From: Acidimangrovimonas pyrenivorans
Lineage (GTDB): Bacteria > Pseudomonadota > Alphaproteobacteria > Rhodobacterales > Rhodobacteraceae
Assembly: GCF_042643245.1 (NCBI RefSeq)
Contig: NZ_JBHRSK010000007.1
Span: forward strand, 62,001 to 126,000
Reading direction: 5' to 3'
DNA length: 64,000 bases
Both the position numbers and the translations under genes were made by a program. Below are positions 25,942 through 34,231 of the stretch, piece after piece. The notes beneath the pieces are model-generated. The model was given only the letters and a program-made list of their open reading frames with translations, did no database searches and had not been told where the DNA came from. The first letter of the stretch is position 1, and each line of letters opens with the position of its first letter.

Positions 25942-26859
25942 TCACCGCCAATAGGGATTCGACCAGGCCCGGCGCCCGGCACTGTCGATGACCGTCACCC
26001 GGACCCAGGGCGAGTCGCCCAGCCGGTCCAGCGGCACCCGCGCCCGGGTCAGCGAAGTGCCGTGCACCGCCTTGGCGCCCGTGCCCACGCCCTGGATGAT
26101 CACCGAGCGCGCCGCCGAACACTCGACCTCGACCGCCTTGTCGTCGATCCGGACGCTGCGCAGCTCCGGCCCCTGGCTGGAATAGAACTGCCCCGCCTTG
26201 AGCGCCTCGAGCAACGCCTCGGGGCTGTTCTGCTCGGCCTTCACCATCACCCAGCCGCCGAAATGGTCGGGCTCCGAGAAATGGGCGTCGTCGGTGGCGA
26301 TCAGGCTCAGCTTGCGGCCCTCGCTCAGCAACAGATCGGCGATCGCCGCCCCGTCCGGCCGGTCGCAGCCCTCGGCGCAGCCGTGGTTGTAGATCTCGAC
26401 CGCGTGGGCGCTGTCGAGGCTGCGGGCGTCGGCGAGCGTCAGCCCCGACCATTGCGGGTGGGCGATGGCGACGAAGGCGCCGGCCTCGACCGCGCGGGCG
26501 GCGATCTCGGGGCCGGTTTCCTGATCTTCGACGGGCAGGAAATGCGGCGCGTTGCCGGGGGCGAAATCGGCCGGCAGGCCGACGGCGAGGATGTGCCACA
26601 GCTCGCCATTCGCCATCGCGCCGGAATGCAGCTCGGCGCCAAGGATGGTGGTGAAATCACCGTCGCGGAAGCCGGTCGTGTCGGTGATCGGGTAGTTCCA
26701 CAGCCCGATGAAATGGTCGGTCAGGGCGAGGAAGTCATAGCCCTCGGCCTTGTAGCGGCGGATCACCTCCTCGGGCTCGAGAACTCCGTCCGAGCGGGTC
26801 GAATGGGTGTGCAGGTTGCCCCGCCAGAAGCGGCCGGGAGCGGTGAAGGCGTCGTGCAT
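25942..26859 (-). CDS. PHP-domain metallohydrolase (CehA/McbA type) of the phosphonate cluster
   Basis: 305 residues. All PHP metal ligands are visible in order: HTH in GNLHTHSTRSDG, DH in FLALTDH, Glu in ILGAELHSG, His in VAIAHPQW and DAH in TDDAHFSEP. A beta-rich C-terminal domain follows. It lies 41 bp downstream of phnM on the same strand. The C-P lyase pathway needs a phosphodiesterase to open ribose 1,2-cyclic phosphate; the usual one, PhnP, is absent here, and a PHP enzyme is known to do this job in Eggerthella (PhnPP). This protein may do the same. That role is inference. Confidence 0.8.
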   Translation of the reverse strand: MHDAFTAPGRFWRGNLHTHSTRSDGVLEPEEVIRRYKAEGYDFLALTDHFIGLWNYPITDTTGFRDGDFTTILGAELHSGAMANGELWHILAVGLPADFAPGNAPHFLPVEDQETGPEIAARAVEAGAFVAIAHPQWSGLTLADARSLDSAHAVEIYNHGCAEGCDRPDGAAIADLLLSEGRKLSLIATDDAHFSEPDHFGGWVMVKAEQNSPEALLEALKAGQFYSSQGPELRSVRIDDKAVEVECSAARSVIIQGVGTGAKAVHGTSLTRARVPLDRLGDSPWVRVTVIDSAGRRAWSNPYWR

Positions 26860-26900
26860 TTCGCAGTCCTTGAGGTTGAGGGCCTAGCGTTGGAGGAAAA

Positions 26901-28043
26901 TCAGGCGACCCGGCGGCCCTGGACCCAGGTCTCGCGCACCACCGGGGTGCCTTCGAGCAGGGTCAGGCGGATCAGGTCGGCGCGCATCTCGGGAGCGATC
27001 CGGCCGCGATCGGTCAGGCCGGTGGCGGCGGCCGGGGCCGCGGTCACGGTGGCAAAGCCGCGCGCCCGGTCGTCCCAGATATCGCCCAAGAGCACCGCCG
27101 CCGAGAGCAGCGCGGCGGGGACGTAATCCGACGACAGGATGTCGAGCAGGTCCTTCTCGGCCAGCTCGGCAGCGGCGACATTGCCGGAATGCGAGCCGCC
27201 CCGGATCAGGTTCGGCGCCCCCATCATCACCGCGATGCCGGCGACGCGGCAGGCCTCGGCCGCCTCGACGGTGGTCGGGAACTCGGCCAGCCGGATGCCG
27301 TGGCCGGCCGAGACCTCGACATGCTCGCGCAACGTGTCGTCATGGCTGGCCAGCACCGCCCCGAAGCGCCGCGCCTCGGCGACGGCGGCGGCCTCGTGCG
27401 CCGCGCCCAGCCGTTCGCGCAGGGCCTGCTGGCTGGCGACATGGCGCTGGAAATCGTCCTCGGACATGCCGTGCTTGCCGCGCACGTAGTCGCGCAGCTT
27501 GGAGATGTCGCGGAACTGGCGCTGGCCCGGCGTGTGATCCATCAGGCTGACGATGCCGATCCGGTCCTCGGGACCGAATTTCGCCAGCTCCGCGATCAGG
27601 GTTTCCGAGCAGACCTCGGCCCGCAGGTGCAGGAAATGGCTGATCCGCAGCGCCCCGCGGGCCCGCATGTCAAGGATCTCGTTGGCCAGCGAGCGGGCGT
27701 ATTCGCCGTAATCCTCGCGCCCGTTCGACACCACCGAGCCGACCCGCAGCGCGTCGAAGACGGTGGTGATGCCGGTGCCGGCCAACTCGGCATCATGGGC
27801 GATGATCGCCGCCTGATGCGGCCAGCTGACCCGCGGCCGGGGCTGGATATGGCGTTCGAGGTTGTCGGTATGCAGCTCGATCAGGCCGGGCGCGAGCAGG
27901 TCGCCTTCAAGGTCGACCGCGCCGGGCGGCACGTTGGTGCCTTCCTCGATCGCGGTGATCCGGCCTTCGGCAATGCGCAGCGCGCCGCGCCGGGTTTCAC
28001 GCGGCAGCACGAGCGTGGCATTGGCGAGAATGGTCTCAGTCAT
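26901..28043 (-). CDS. phnM: PhnM, ribosyl methylphosphonate triphosphate diphosphatase
   Basis: 380 residues from ATG 28043; the frame is open further upstream but those codons lie in the divergent promoter. Amidohydrolase fold with LLAPGLIELHTDNLERHIQPRP near the N-terminus, ISHFLHLRAEVCSE and LASHDDT metal-site motifs, and MMGAPNLIRGGSHSGN, all PhnM hallmarks. It releases pyrophosphate from the 5-triphosphate intermediate before PhnJ acts. It is transcribed apart from phnGHIJKLN, together with the PHP hydrolase. A second PhnM-like gene lies at 35133. Confidence 0.93.
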   Translation of the reverse strand: MTETILANATLVLPRETRRGALRIAEGRITAIEEGTNVPPGAVDLEGDLLAPGLIELHTDNLERHIQPRPRVSWPHQAAIIAHDAELAGTGITTVFDALRVGSVVSNGREDYGEYARSLANEILDMRARGALRISHFLHLRAEVCSETLIAELAKFGPEDRIGIVSLMDHTPGQRQFRDISKLRDYVRGKHGMSEDDFQRHVASQQALRERLGAAHEAAAVAEARRFGAVLASHDDTLREHVEVSAGHGIRLAEFPTTVEAAEACRVAGIAVMMGAPNLIRGGSHSGNVAAAELAEKDLLDILSSDYVPAALLSAAVLLGDIWDDRARGFATVTAAPAAATGLTDRGRIAPEMRADLIRLTLLEGTPVVRETWVQGRRVA

Positions 28044-28082
28044 GGGTGGTTCCTTCAGTCTGCGCGCGGTATGCAGTATCTT

Positions 28083-28099
28083 TGTCACCGGGATGTGAC
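28083..28099. promoter_or_regulatory. Candidate Pho box between phnM and the DUF1045 gene
   Basis: TGTCAC and TGTGAC are spaced 11 bp, the PhoB half-site period, and they also form an inverted repeat (GTCAC/GTGAC). The site is 40 bp from the phnM start and 24 bp from the DUF1045 start, so a phnM promoter is the better fit. Moderate match only. Confidence 0.4.
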
Positions 28100-28122
28100 G
28101 AAAGCCGGATAGGGACGGCCGC

Positions 28123-28812
28123 ATGGAAGGTTTTCGCCGCTACGCAATCTATTACGCCCCGCCGCCGGGGCAATTGGCCGATTTCGGCGCCGGCTGGCTG
28201 GGCTGGGACCCGGTCGAGGGCGCAGAGGTCGCCCATCCCGAGCTGCCCGGCCTGCCGCGGCCGATCTCCGAACTGACCGCGACGCCGCGCAAATACGGCT
28301 TCCACGGCACGATCAAGCCGCCCTTCCGGCTGGCAGAGGGCACGGGGATCGAGGCGCTGCACGGCGCGATGAGCGATCTGGCGGCGACCTTGCCGGCGGT
28401 GACGCTCGACGGCCTCGGTCTGCACCGGCTCGGCGGCTTCCTCGCCCTGACGCCCGAGGGCGACACGACGGCACTGGCGGCACTGGCCGGCGAGGTGGTG
28501 CGCGGACTCGACAGCTTCCGCGCCCCGCCCGGCCCGGACGAGATCGCCCGCCGTCAGGCGGCCGGGCTCAGCCCGCGGCAGGAGGCGCTGCTGGCGCGCT
28601 GGGGATATCCGTATGTGATGGAGGAATTCCGCTTTCATCTCACCCTTACCGGATCGCTGCCCGGCCCCGAGGCGGCGGCGGTCGAGAGCGCGCTGGCGCC
28701 GCTGCTGGCGCTGATCCTGCCGCAGCCCTTCAGCGTCGACAGCCTGTGCCTGTTCGGCGAAGCGGCGGACGGGCGCTTCCACAACCTGCATCGCTACACC
28801 CTCTCGGGCTGA
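28123..28812 (+). CDS. DUF1045 2H-phosphoesterase-like phosphonate protein
   Basis: 229 residues. Two H-x-T motifs of the 2H phosphoesterase superfamily are present: FHGTIKPPF near residue 65 and FHLTLTGSL near residue 170. The N-terminus RRYAIYYAPPPG is typical of DUF1045, a family almost always found in phn clusters beside phnM and phnN. Known 2H enzymes hydrolyse cyclic phosphates, so a role in handling ribose cyclic phosphate is plausible but unproven. It is divergent from phnM and converges on phnN with a 19-bp overlap of the 3' ends. Confidence 0.85.
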   Translation: MEGFRRYAIYYAPPPGQLADFGAGWLGWDPVEGAEVAHPELPGLPRPISELTATPRKYGFHGTIKPPFRLAEGTGIEALHGAMSDLAATLPAVTLDGLGLHRLGGFLALTPEGDTTALAALAGEVVRGLDSFRAPPGPDEIARRQAAGLSPRQEALLARWGYPYVMEEFRFHLTLTGSLPGPEAAAVESALAPLLALILPQPFSVDSLCLFGEAADGRFHNLHRYTLSG

Positions 28813-29336
28813 AGCGCCCTGAGAAAGGCGGCGACCGCGTCTTCCAGCGCGCCGTTGTTCTCGACCACCCGGATCGGCACCCCGTAGGGGATGTCGTAGC
28901 GCGAGCGGGCCAGCCGCCTGGCGATCTCGTCCTTGCTCTCGCGGCCGCGCGCCGCCAGCCGTTCGGCCAGCACCGGGGTGCGGGCGGTGACGTGGATCGC
29001 GGTCAGGCCGGGATAGAGCTCCCAGGCCTCGCCCAGCATCGCGCGCGAGCCATTGAACAGCACGTCGCGGCCTTCGGCCAGCGCCTGGTCGATGCTGGCC
29101 GGGATGCCGTAGCGCAGCCCATGCGCCTGCCAATGCAGGGCGAACGCCCCCGCCGCCTGCCGGCGCAGGAACTCGGCCTCGTCGACCCCCTCGAAGGGCT
29201 CGCCCCCGGCCTCCTCGGGCCGGGTGATGACCCGGCGGGCGATGTGGAGATCGGGACGCGCCGGCCGCAGCTCGGCCAGCAGCGTGTCCTTGCCGGCGCC
29301 CGACGGGCCGACGACGGCGAAGAGCCGCCCGGCCAT
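28794..29336 (-). CDS. phnN: PhnN, ribose 1,5-bisphosphate phosphokinase
   Basis: 180 residues from ATG 29336, whose A is the last base of the phnL stop (TGATG coupling). A GTG one codon upstream is less likely. Walker A VVGPSGAGKDTLL and the guanylate-kinase-like lid segment (ARRVITRPEEAGGEPFEGV) identify PhnN, which makes PRPP from ribose 1,5-bisphosphate, the last step of the C-P lyase pathway. Last gene of the phnGHIJKLN run. Confidence 0.93.
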   Translation of the reverse strand: MAGRLFAVVGPSGAGKDTLLAELRPARPDLHIARRVITRPEEAGGEPFEGVDEAEFLRRQAAGAFALHWQAHGLRYGIPASIDQALAEGRDVLFNGSRAMLGEAWELYPGLTAIHVTARTPVLAERLAARGRESKDEIARRLARSRYDIPYGVPIRVVENNGALEDAVAAFLRALQPERV

Positions 29337-30016
29337 CACGCCGCCCCCGGGGTGAAACCGGTGACGTCGAGCTCGCGATCGGCCACCCGGGCCCGCGCCG
29401 CCTCGTCATGGAAGATGCCGACGATCGCCGCGCCGCGGGCCTTGGCCTCCTCGATCAGCTGCAGCACCGTCTCGCGGTTCTTCGCGTCGAGGCTCGCCGT
29501 CGGTTCGTCAAGCAGCAGCGCCGGGTAGTCGTGGGCGAAGCCGCGAGCGATGTTGACCCGCTGCTGCTCGCCGCCCGAGAAGGTGGTCGGCGACAGGCTC
29601 CACAGCCGCTCCGGCACCGCCAGCCGCGCCAGCAGCGCCCCGGCCCGCGCCCGCGCCGTCTCGGGGGCGACACCCAGCGCCAGGAGCGGCTCGGCCACCA
29701 CCTCGATCGTCGGCACCCGCGGCACGACGCGCAGGAACTGGCTGACGTAGCCGAGCGTCTCGCGCCGCAGCTTGATGATCTGGCGCGGCTCGGCCCGGGC
29801 GACGTCGAGCCCGCCGACGAGGACGCGGCCCTCCTGCGCGAGGTAGTTGCCGTAGATCATCCGCATCAGCGTCGACTTGCCGGCGCCCGAAGCGCCGACC
29901 AGTGCGACGCATGCGCCGGGCTCGACGCGCAGCGCCGCCCCCGCCATCACCGGGATCACCGCGCCGCCCTGGTTGTGCAGGGTGAAGGACTTGTGCAAAT
30001 TCTCGATCTGGATCAT
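29336..30016 (-). CDS. phnL: PhnL, ABC-type ATPase of the C-P lyase system
   Basis: 226 residues. Walker A ALVGASGAGKSTL, signature TFSGGEQQRVNIARG, Walker B LLLDEPTASLD and switch His GIFHDE are intact. The YGNYLAQEGRVLVGG insert matches PhnL. PhnL acts in the core complex that forms ribose 1-methylphosphonate 5-triphosphate with PhnI, PhnG and PhnH; it is not a transporter subunit. It lies 4 bp after phnK and is coupled to phnN. Confidence 0.93.
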   Translation of the reverse strand: MIQIENLHKSFTLHNQGGAVIPVMAGAALRVEPGACVALVGASGAGKSTLMRMIYGNYLAQEGRVLVGGLDVARAEPRQIIKLRRETLGYVSQFLRVVPRVPTIEVVAEPLLALGVAPETARARAGALLARLAVPERLWSLSPTTFSGGEQQRVNIARGFAHDYPALLLDEPTASLDAKNRETVLQLIEEAKARGAAIVGIFHDEAARARVADRELDVTGFTPGAA

Positions 30017-30020
30017 CGAC

Positions 30021-30836
30021 TTAGACCTGCAGGACAGAGGAAACGAGCAGCTGGGTATAGGCGTGCTGGGGATCGTCGAGGACCTGGTCGGTCAGCCCGC
30101 TTTCGACCACCCGGCCCGATTTCATCACCATCAGCCGGTCCGCCAGCAACCGCACCACGGCAAGGTCGTGGGTGACGATGACGGCGCTCAGCCCCATCTC
30201 GCGCACCAGCCCGCGCAAGAGGTCGAGCAGCCGCGCCTGGACGCTGACGTCGAGCCCGCCGGTCGGCTCGTCCATGAAGACCAGCCGCGGCCCGGTGACC
30301 AGGTTGCGCGCGATCTGCAGCCGCTGCTGCATGCCGCCCGAGAAGGCCGACGGCCGGTCGTCGATGCGGTCGCCGGCGATCTCGACCCGGCCGAGCCAGT
30401 CGGTCGCGGTCTCGCGGATCTGGCCGTAATGGCGGGCGCCGACCGCCATCAGCCGCTCGCCGACATTGCCGCCGGCGCTGACCGCCATCCGCAGCCCGTC
30501 GCGCGGGTTCTGGTGGACGAAGGCCCAGTCGGTGCGGCCCAGCATCCGCCGCTCGGGCTCGGACATCGTCACCGTGTCGACCGGCCCGCGGTCGCGCGTG
30601 TCGTAGATCACCGCGCCCTCGTCCGGCGCCATGTGGCCGGCGAGGCAGCCGAGCAGCGTCGACTTGCCCGAGCCGCTCTCGCCGACGATGCCCATCACCT
30701 CCCCCGGCCAGAGATCGAAATCGACCTCGGCACAGCCGATCCGGGCGCCGTAGCGCCGGGTCAGGCCGCGCACCTCCAGCAGCGGCCGCGGCGCCTCTTC
30801 ACTTTCCATAATAGAACCTTTTCCCAGATCGTTCAT
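30021..30836 (-). CDS. phnK: PhnK, ABC-type ATPase of the C-P lyase complex
   Basis: 271 residues. The ATG overlaps the phnJ stop (ATGA); a second ATG nine codons on is possible. Walker A GIVGESGSGKSTLL, signature FSGGMQQRLQIARNL and Walker B RLVFMDEPTGGLD are present. PhnK resembles oligopeptide-transporter ATPases but binds the PhnGHIJ core in the cytoplasm. Confidence 0.93.
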   Translation of the reverse strand: MNDLGKGSIMESEEAPRPLLEVRGLTRRYGARIGCAEVDFDLWPGEVMGIVGESGSGKSTLLGCLAGHMAPDEGAVIYDTRDRGPVDTVTMSEPERRMLGRTDWAFVHQNPRDGLRMAVSAGGNVGERLMAVGARHYGQIRETATDWLGRVEIAGDRIDDRPSAFSGGMQQRLQIARNLVTGPRLVFMDEPTGGLDVSVQARLLDLLRGLVREMGLSAVIVTHDLAVVRLLADRLMVMKSGRVVESGLTDQVLDDPQHAYTQLLVSSVLQV

Positions 30837-31687
30837 GCCGCGCCCTCGGTGCCGAAATGGCCCTGCGCTCGGCGCCCGGCGCAGTAGTCGGTATCGGAGC
30901 AGACGAACATCCGGCCGCCCGCGTCATCGACGATGACCTCATCGAGATAGCTGTCCTCGGCCCCGCACAGGGCGCAGGGGTGATCGGCCTTGCTCGGCTC
31001 GAAGGGATAGTCCTCGAAATCGAGGCTGACCACCTGCGTATAGGGCGGCACCGCGTAGATGCGCTGCTCGCGTCCCGCGCCGAAGAGCTGCAGCGCCGGA
31101 CAGTCCGACAGTTTCGGGTTGTCGAACTTGGGGATCGGCGACGGGTCCATCACGTATCGTCCCGCCACCTTCACGGGATAGGCATAGGCGGTTGCGATCG
31201 CCCCGTGCCGGGCTATGTCCTCGTAAAGCTTGACGTGCATCAGGCCGTAGTCCTCGAGCGCGTGCATCCTGCGGGTCTCGGTCTCGCGCGGTTCGAGGAA
31301 GCGCAGCGGCTCCGGGATCGGCACCTGGTAGACCAGCACCTGGCCCTCGGTCAGCGCCGTCTCGGGAATCCGGTGCCGGGTCTGGATCACGCTGGCCTCG
31401 GCCGTCGCCTCGGTCACCGCGACCTGCGCCGTGCGCTGGAAGAACTTGCGGATCGAGACGGCGTTGGTGGTGTCGTCCGCGCCCTGGTCGATGACCTTGA
31501 GCACGTCGTCGGGGGTCAGACACGAAGCTGTGACTTGCACCCCACCGGTGCCCCAGCCATAGGGCATCGGCATTTCCCGGCTCGCGAAGGGGACCTGGTA
31601 GCCGGGAATCGCCACCGCCTTGAGCAACGCCCGGCGGATCATCCGCTTGGTCTGTTCGTCGAGATAGGCGAAGTTGTAATCAGTCAT
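30833..31687 (-). CDS. phnJ: PhnJ, radical SAM C-P lyase
   Basis: 284 residues from ATG 31687 (the frame continues upstream without a plausible start). It begins MTDYNFAYLDEQTKRMIRR as PhnJ does. The four Fe-S/radical cysteines are present as C-x2-C (HPCALCGAED) followed by FVCSDTDYC. It cleaves the C-P bond of ribose 1-methylphosphonate 5-phosphate, releasing the alkane and the 1,2-cyclic phosphate. It is separated from phnI by an unusual 312-bp gap that holds an opposite-strand ORF; its 3' end overlaps phnK. Confidence 0.96.
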   Translation of the reverse strand: MTDYNFAYLDEQTKRMIRRALLKAVAIPGYQVPFASREMPMPYGWGTGGVQVTASCLTPDDVLKVIDQGADDTTNAVSIRKFFQRTAQVAVTEATAEASVIQTRHRIPETALTEGQVLVYQVPIPEPLRFLEPRETETRRMHALEDYGLMHVKLYEDIARHGAIATAYAYPVKVAGRYVMDPSPIPKFDNPKLSDCPALQLFGAGREQRIYAVPPYTQVVSLDFEDYPFEPSKADHPCALCGAEDSYLDEVIVDDAGGRMFVCSDTDYCAGRRAQGHFGTEGAA

Positions 31688-31745
31688 GGTTTCGCCCCAG
31701 TTTTGTGGTTTTCTGACATTCGCGACCAAGCGAGGAGGAACAAGC

Positions 31746-32129
31746 ATGGTCGAGGGGTTCATCTCGGAATGGGCGACCCTGATCGGCGGGACGCTGGCGG
31801 CGCTCATCATTCTGCGGGCGGCGATGATCGTCTATCTGCCCGACCGCCTGTGTGGCCCGGGCGGCGCGCTGATCGACACGACGCCGCGCCGCAAGCCGGG
31901 CCGCGCCATCCGCAGCCCCCGGCGCGGGCCCCAGAGCGGACCCCGGCGCGGGCCCGGTGGCTCGAACCGCGGTCCGCGACCGCATCCGGGTTCCGGCGCT
32001 CATTCCGCCGCCTCGCGCCCGGCGGCCGCCTTCCCCTCGGCGCGCCCGGCTTCACGCGCCTCGGCCCGGCCGGTGCCGCGCGCTTCCGCCTCGCGGCGCA
32101 ACCTGCGGACCAGCTCCAGCTCGGACTGA
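31746..32129 (+). CDS. Small membrane protein ORF inside the phnI-phnJ gap, opposite strand
   Basis: 127 residues from ATG 31746, preceded by GAGGAGG at ideal spacing. One membrane segment (LIGGTLAALIILRAAMIVYL) is followed by a very basic, Pro/Arg/Ser-rich tail. 46 of the first 50 codons end in G or C, the coding signature of this genome, while the minus-strand frame through the same gap has its third positions in the less GC-rich phase. The last 130 bp lie antisense to the 3' end of phnI. I recognise no family. It may be a small inner-membrane protein; the low-complexity tail lowers confidence in the true end. Confidence 0.45.
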   Translation: MVEGFISEWATLIGGTLAALIILRAAMIVYLPDRLCGPGGALIDTTPRRKPGRAIRSPRRGPQSGPRRGPGGSNRGPRPHPGSGAHSAASRPAAAFPSARPASRASARPVPRASASRRNLRTSSSSD

Positions 32130-33142
32130 AAATCGACGTAGTGCGGCAGCTTGATATGCTCCAGGAAGCCGGTGGCCTGGATGTTGTCGCAATGGCTCAG
32201 CACGAATTCCTCGTCCTGCGCCGCAGCGCCGGTGAAATCCTCGCCCAGCTCGCGCCAGCGCAGCGCCCGGTCGACCAGCGCCATCGAGATCGCCTTGCGC
32301 TCGGTCTGGCCAAAGACCAGCCCGTAGCCGCGGGTGAATTGCGGCGGCTCGGTCTTGGAGCCCTTGAACTGGTTGACCGTCTCGCACTCGGTCAGGGTGA
32401 TCTCGCCGATCTCGACCGCGAAGCCGAGTTCCGGGATCTCCATCTCGACCGCGCAGGTGCCGATCCGCAGCTCGCCGACGAAGGCGTGGTTGCGGGCATA
32501 GCCGCGCTGGGTCGAATAGGCGAGGCCGAGCACGAAGCCCTCGTCGCCACGCGCCAGCGCCTGCAGTCGAAGCGCCCGGTTCGCGGGCAGTTCCAGCGGC
32601 TCGCGGGTCAGATCGGGCGGCGTGTCGTCGACCTGGGTTTCGGTCTCGATCAGCCCGTCCTTGTTGAGGAATTCGGTGATGTGCGGCACCGGCTCATCGC
32701 GCGCCTCGGCTTGCGGCGCCGCCGGCACCTCGCCCTCGGCGGCGAGTTTGAAATCGAGCAGCCGGTGGGTGTAGTCGAAGGTCGGGCCCAGCACCTGCCC
32801 GCCTGGCGCGTCCTTGAAGGTGGCCGAGATCCGGCGCACGCAGTCCATCGCCCCGGTATCGAGCGGCGCCGAGGCGCCGAAGCGCGGCAGCGTCGTACGA
32901 TAGGCGCGGATCAGGAAGATCGCCTCGATCAGATCGCCGCGCGCCTGCTTGATCGCCAGCGCGGCGAGGTCGGGATCGTAGAGCGAGCCCTCGGCCATCA
33001 CCCGGTTGACCGCCAGCGTCAGCTGTTCGCGGATCTGGGCGGTGGAGAGTTCGGCGACGGCGGGATCGCCGCGCCGCTCCTCGGCGAGGAAGGCATGGGC
33101 GTTGTCGATCGCCCGTTCGCCCCCTTTGACGGCCACATACAT
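32000..33142 (-). CDS. phnI: PhnI, C-P lyase nucleosidase/ribosyltransferase subunit
   Basis: 380 residues. Begins MYVAVKGGERAIDNAHAFLAEERRG, a strong PhnI signature, with RGYARNHAFVGELRIG and CDNIQATGFLEHIKLPHYVDFQSELE near the C-terminus. The last 40 residues are a charged Ala/Glu/Arg tail beyond the conserved part. PhnI joins phosphonate to the ribose of ATP with PhnG, PhnH and PhnL. Its ATG overlaps the phnH stop. Confidence 0.95.
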   Translation of the reverse strand: MYVAVKGGERAIDNAHAFLAEERRGDPAVAELSTAQIREQLTLAVNRVMAEGSLYDPDLAALAIKQARGDLIEAIFLIRAYRTTLPRFGASAPLDTGAMDCVRRISATFKDAPGGQVLGPTFDYTHRLLDFKLAAEGEVPAAPQAEARDEPVPHITEFLNKDGLIETETQVDDTPPDLTREPLELPANRALRLQALARGDEGFVLGLAYSTQRGYARNHAFVGELRIGTCAVEMEIPELGFAVEIGEITLTECETVNQFKGSKTEPPQFTRGYGLVFGQTERKAISMALVDRALRWRELGEDFTGAAAQDEEFVLSHCDNIQATGFLEHIKLPHYVDFQSELELVRRLRREAEARGTGRAEAREAGRAEGKAAAGREAAE

Positions 33143-33711
33143 CAGAGCGCCTCCAGTTGGGTCGTCCGCGGCACGGCCGCCAGCCGCTCGCCACAGGTCA
33201 GGATCAGGTCGAGGCCGAGCGGGAAGGCCCCGTCGTTGAGCCGCGCCGCCTCTTCCCCGGGCAGGGCCAGTTCGGCCGCGTCCCTGATGCCGGGGCCGGT
33301 GAGGCGGTGGGTCGGCGGCTCCAGCGCCGCCATCTCGACGATCAGCGTCGCCGAGCGGTCGGGATATTCCGCCGTGCCCAGGGCGAAACGGTCGAGCGGC
33401 AGCAGATCGGCCCAGGCGCCCAGCGCGAAGGTCGCGTTTGCGGCCCCGGTCAGCGGCGCGCCGGTGTGAAAGGTGATCCAGTCGCGGATCTCCGGCCGGT
33501 CGAGCGCGCCGGCCAGATACACCGGCGTCGTCGCGTCGGCGAGGGTCAGCAGCACGGTGCCGGCGGCGGGCGACAGCGGCGCCGGCGGCCGGGCCCCGGC
33601 CAGCGCCTGGACCGTGCCCGGCCGGGCCATGACGTCGAGGCAGGCGCGGAAGGCGCGGGCGGATTGGGCGGCGGGATCGGCGAAGCCGCCTTCGAGAGCG
33701 GTTGCGTCCAT
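33142..33711 (-). CDS. phnH: PhnH, C-P lyase subunit
   Basis: 189 residues. Contains FRACLDVMARPGTVQAL, and C-terminal PGIRDAAEL and LPGEEAARLNDGAFPLGLDL, as expected for PhnH, a PLP-transferase-like structural subunit of the PhnGHIJ core. Overlaps phnI and phnG by one base each (TGATG), indicating tight translational coupling. Confidence 0.93.
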   Translation of the reverse strand: MDATALEGGFADPAAQSARAFRACLDVMARPGTVQALAGARPPAPLSPAAGTVLLTLADATTPVYLAGALDRPEIRDWITFHTGAPLTGAANATFALGAWADLLPLDRFALGTAEYPDRSATLIVEMAALEPPTHRLTGPGIRDAAELALPGEEAARLNDGAFPLGLDLILTCGERLAAVPRTTQLEAL

Positions 33712-34145
33712 CAGTCTTCTCCCCGAACCAGCGTGAAGAACTCCACCTTGGTGGCGGCCGCCTTGGCCGCGCGGCTCTGCCGGGCCTCGGCCCGCTCGCG
33801 CTCCAGCGGCGCCAGCACCGCGGCCCGCAGCGCCGGCCCGTCCGGCCCCTGCAGCAGCGCGTCCAGCAGCGCGGCGCGGCGGGCGTGATCCTTGTCGCGG
33901 CCCTGCACCACGGCGTGGCCGACCTCGCCCGTCGCCAGCCGCAGCACGCAGCGGGTGACGGTCATCTCGCCCAGATTGAAGGGCGCGCCGCTGCCGCCGG
34001 CCCGGCCGCGCAGCATCACCGCGCCGACCTCCGGGGGCCGCAGCATCTCATGCGTCGGGGCCTCGTCCCACAGCGCCCTTAGCCGTGCCGGCGGCGCCTT
34101 CGCCAAGAGGCCCATCCAGCCCCGCCGCTCTTCCTGTCCGCTCAT
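33711..34145 (-). CDS. phnG: PhnG, C-P lyase subunit
   Basis: 144 residues. Contains EVGAVMLRGRAGGSGAPFNLGEMTVTRC and VGHAVVQGRDKDHARRAALLDALLQ, the two conserved PhnG blocks. First gene of the phnGHIJKLN operon, divergent from phnF across a palindrome and a Pho box. Confidence 0.94.
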   Translation of the reverse strand: MSGQEERRGWMGLLAKAPPARLRALWDEAPTHEMLRPPEVGAVMLRGRAGGSGAPFNLGEMTVTRCVLRLATGEVGHAVVQGRDKDHARRAALLDALLQGPDGPALRAAVLAPLERERAEARQSRAAKAAATKVEFFTLVRGED

Positions 34146-34160
34146 CTCGACACCTTGCGA

Positions 34161-34192
34161 ATTTGTCTAGATAACTATACAACTAGACAAAT
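34161..34192. promoter_or_regulatory. PhnF-type operator palindrome
   Basis: Perfect 10-bp arms ATTTGTCTAG and CTAGACAAAT flank a 12-bp spacer. The spacer contains CTATACAA, so TTGTCTAG also pairs with a nearer half-site, giving two overlapping operators. HutC/PhnF regulators bind symmetric sites with a GTCTAGAC-like core. It lies 16 bp upstream of phnG, where a repressor would block its promoter, and 83 bp from phnF. Confidence 0.75.
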
Positions 34193-34231
34193 CATTACTC
34201 CGGCGAGCCGAGTCGAACAAGCCCGCGGGCG

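Noticed and set aside
31680..32003. Minus-strand frame filling the phnI-phnJ gap with an ATGA overlap at the phnI stop
   Set aside because: Its third codon positions fall in the less GC-rich phase and the product is Arg/Gln/Ala-rich; the plus-strand ORF in the same gap has the proper codon signature.
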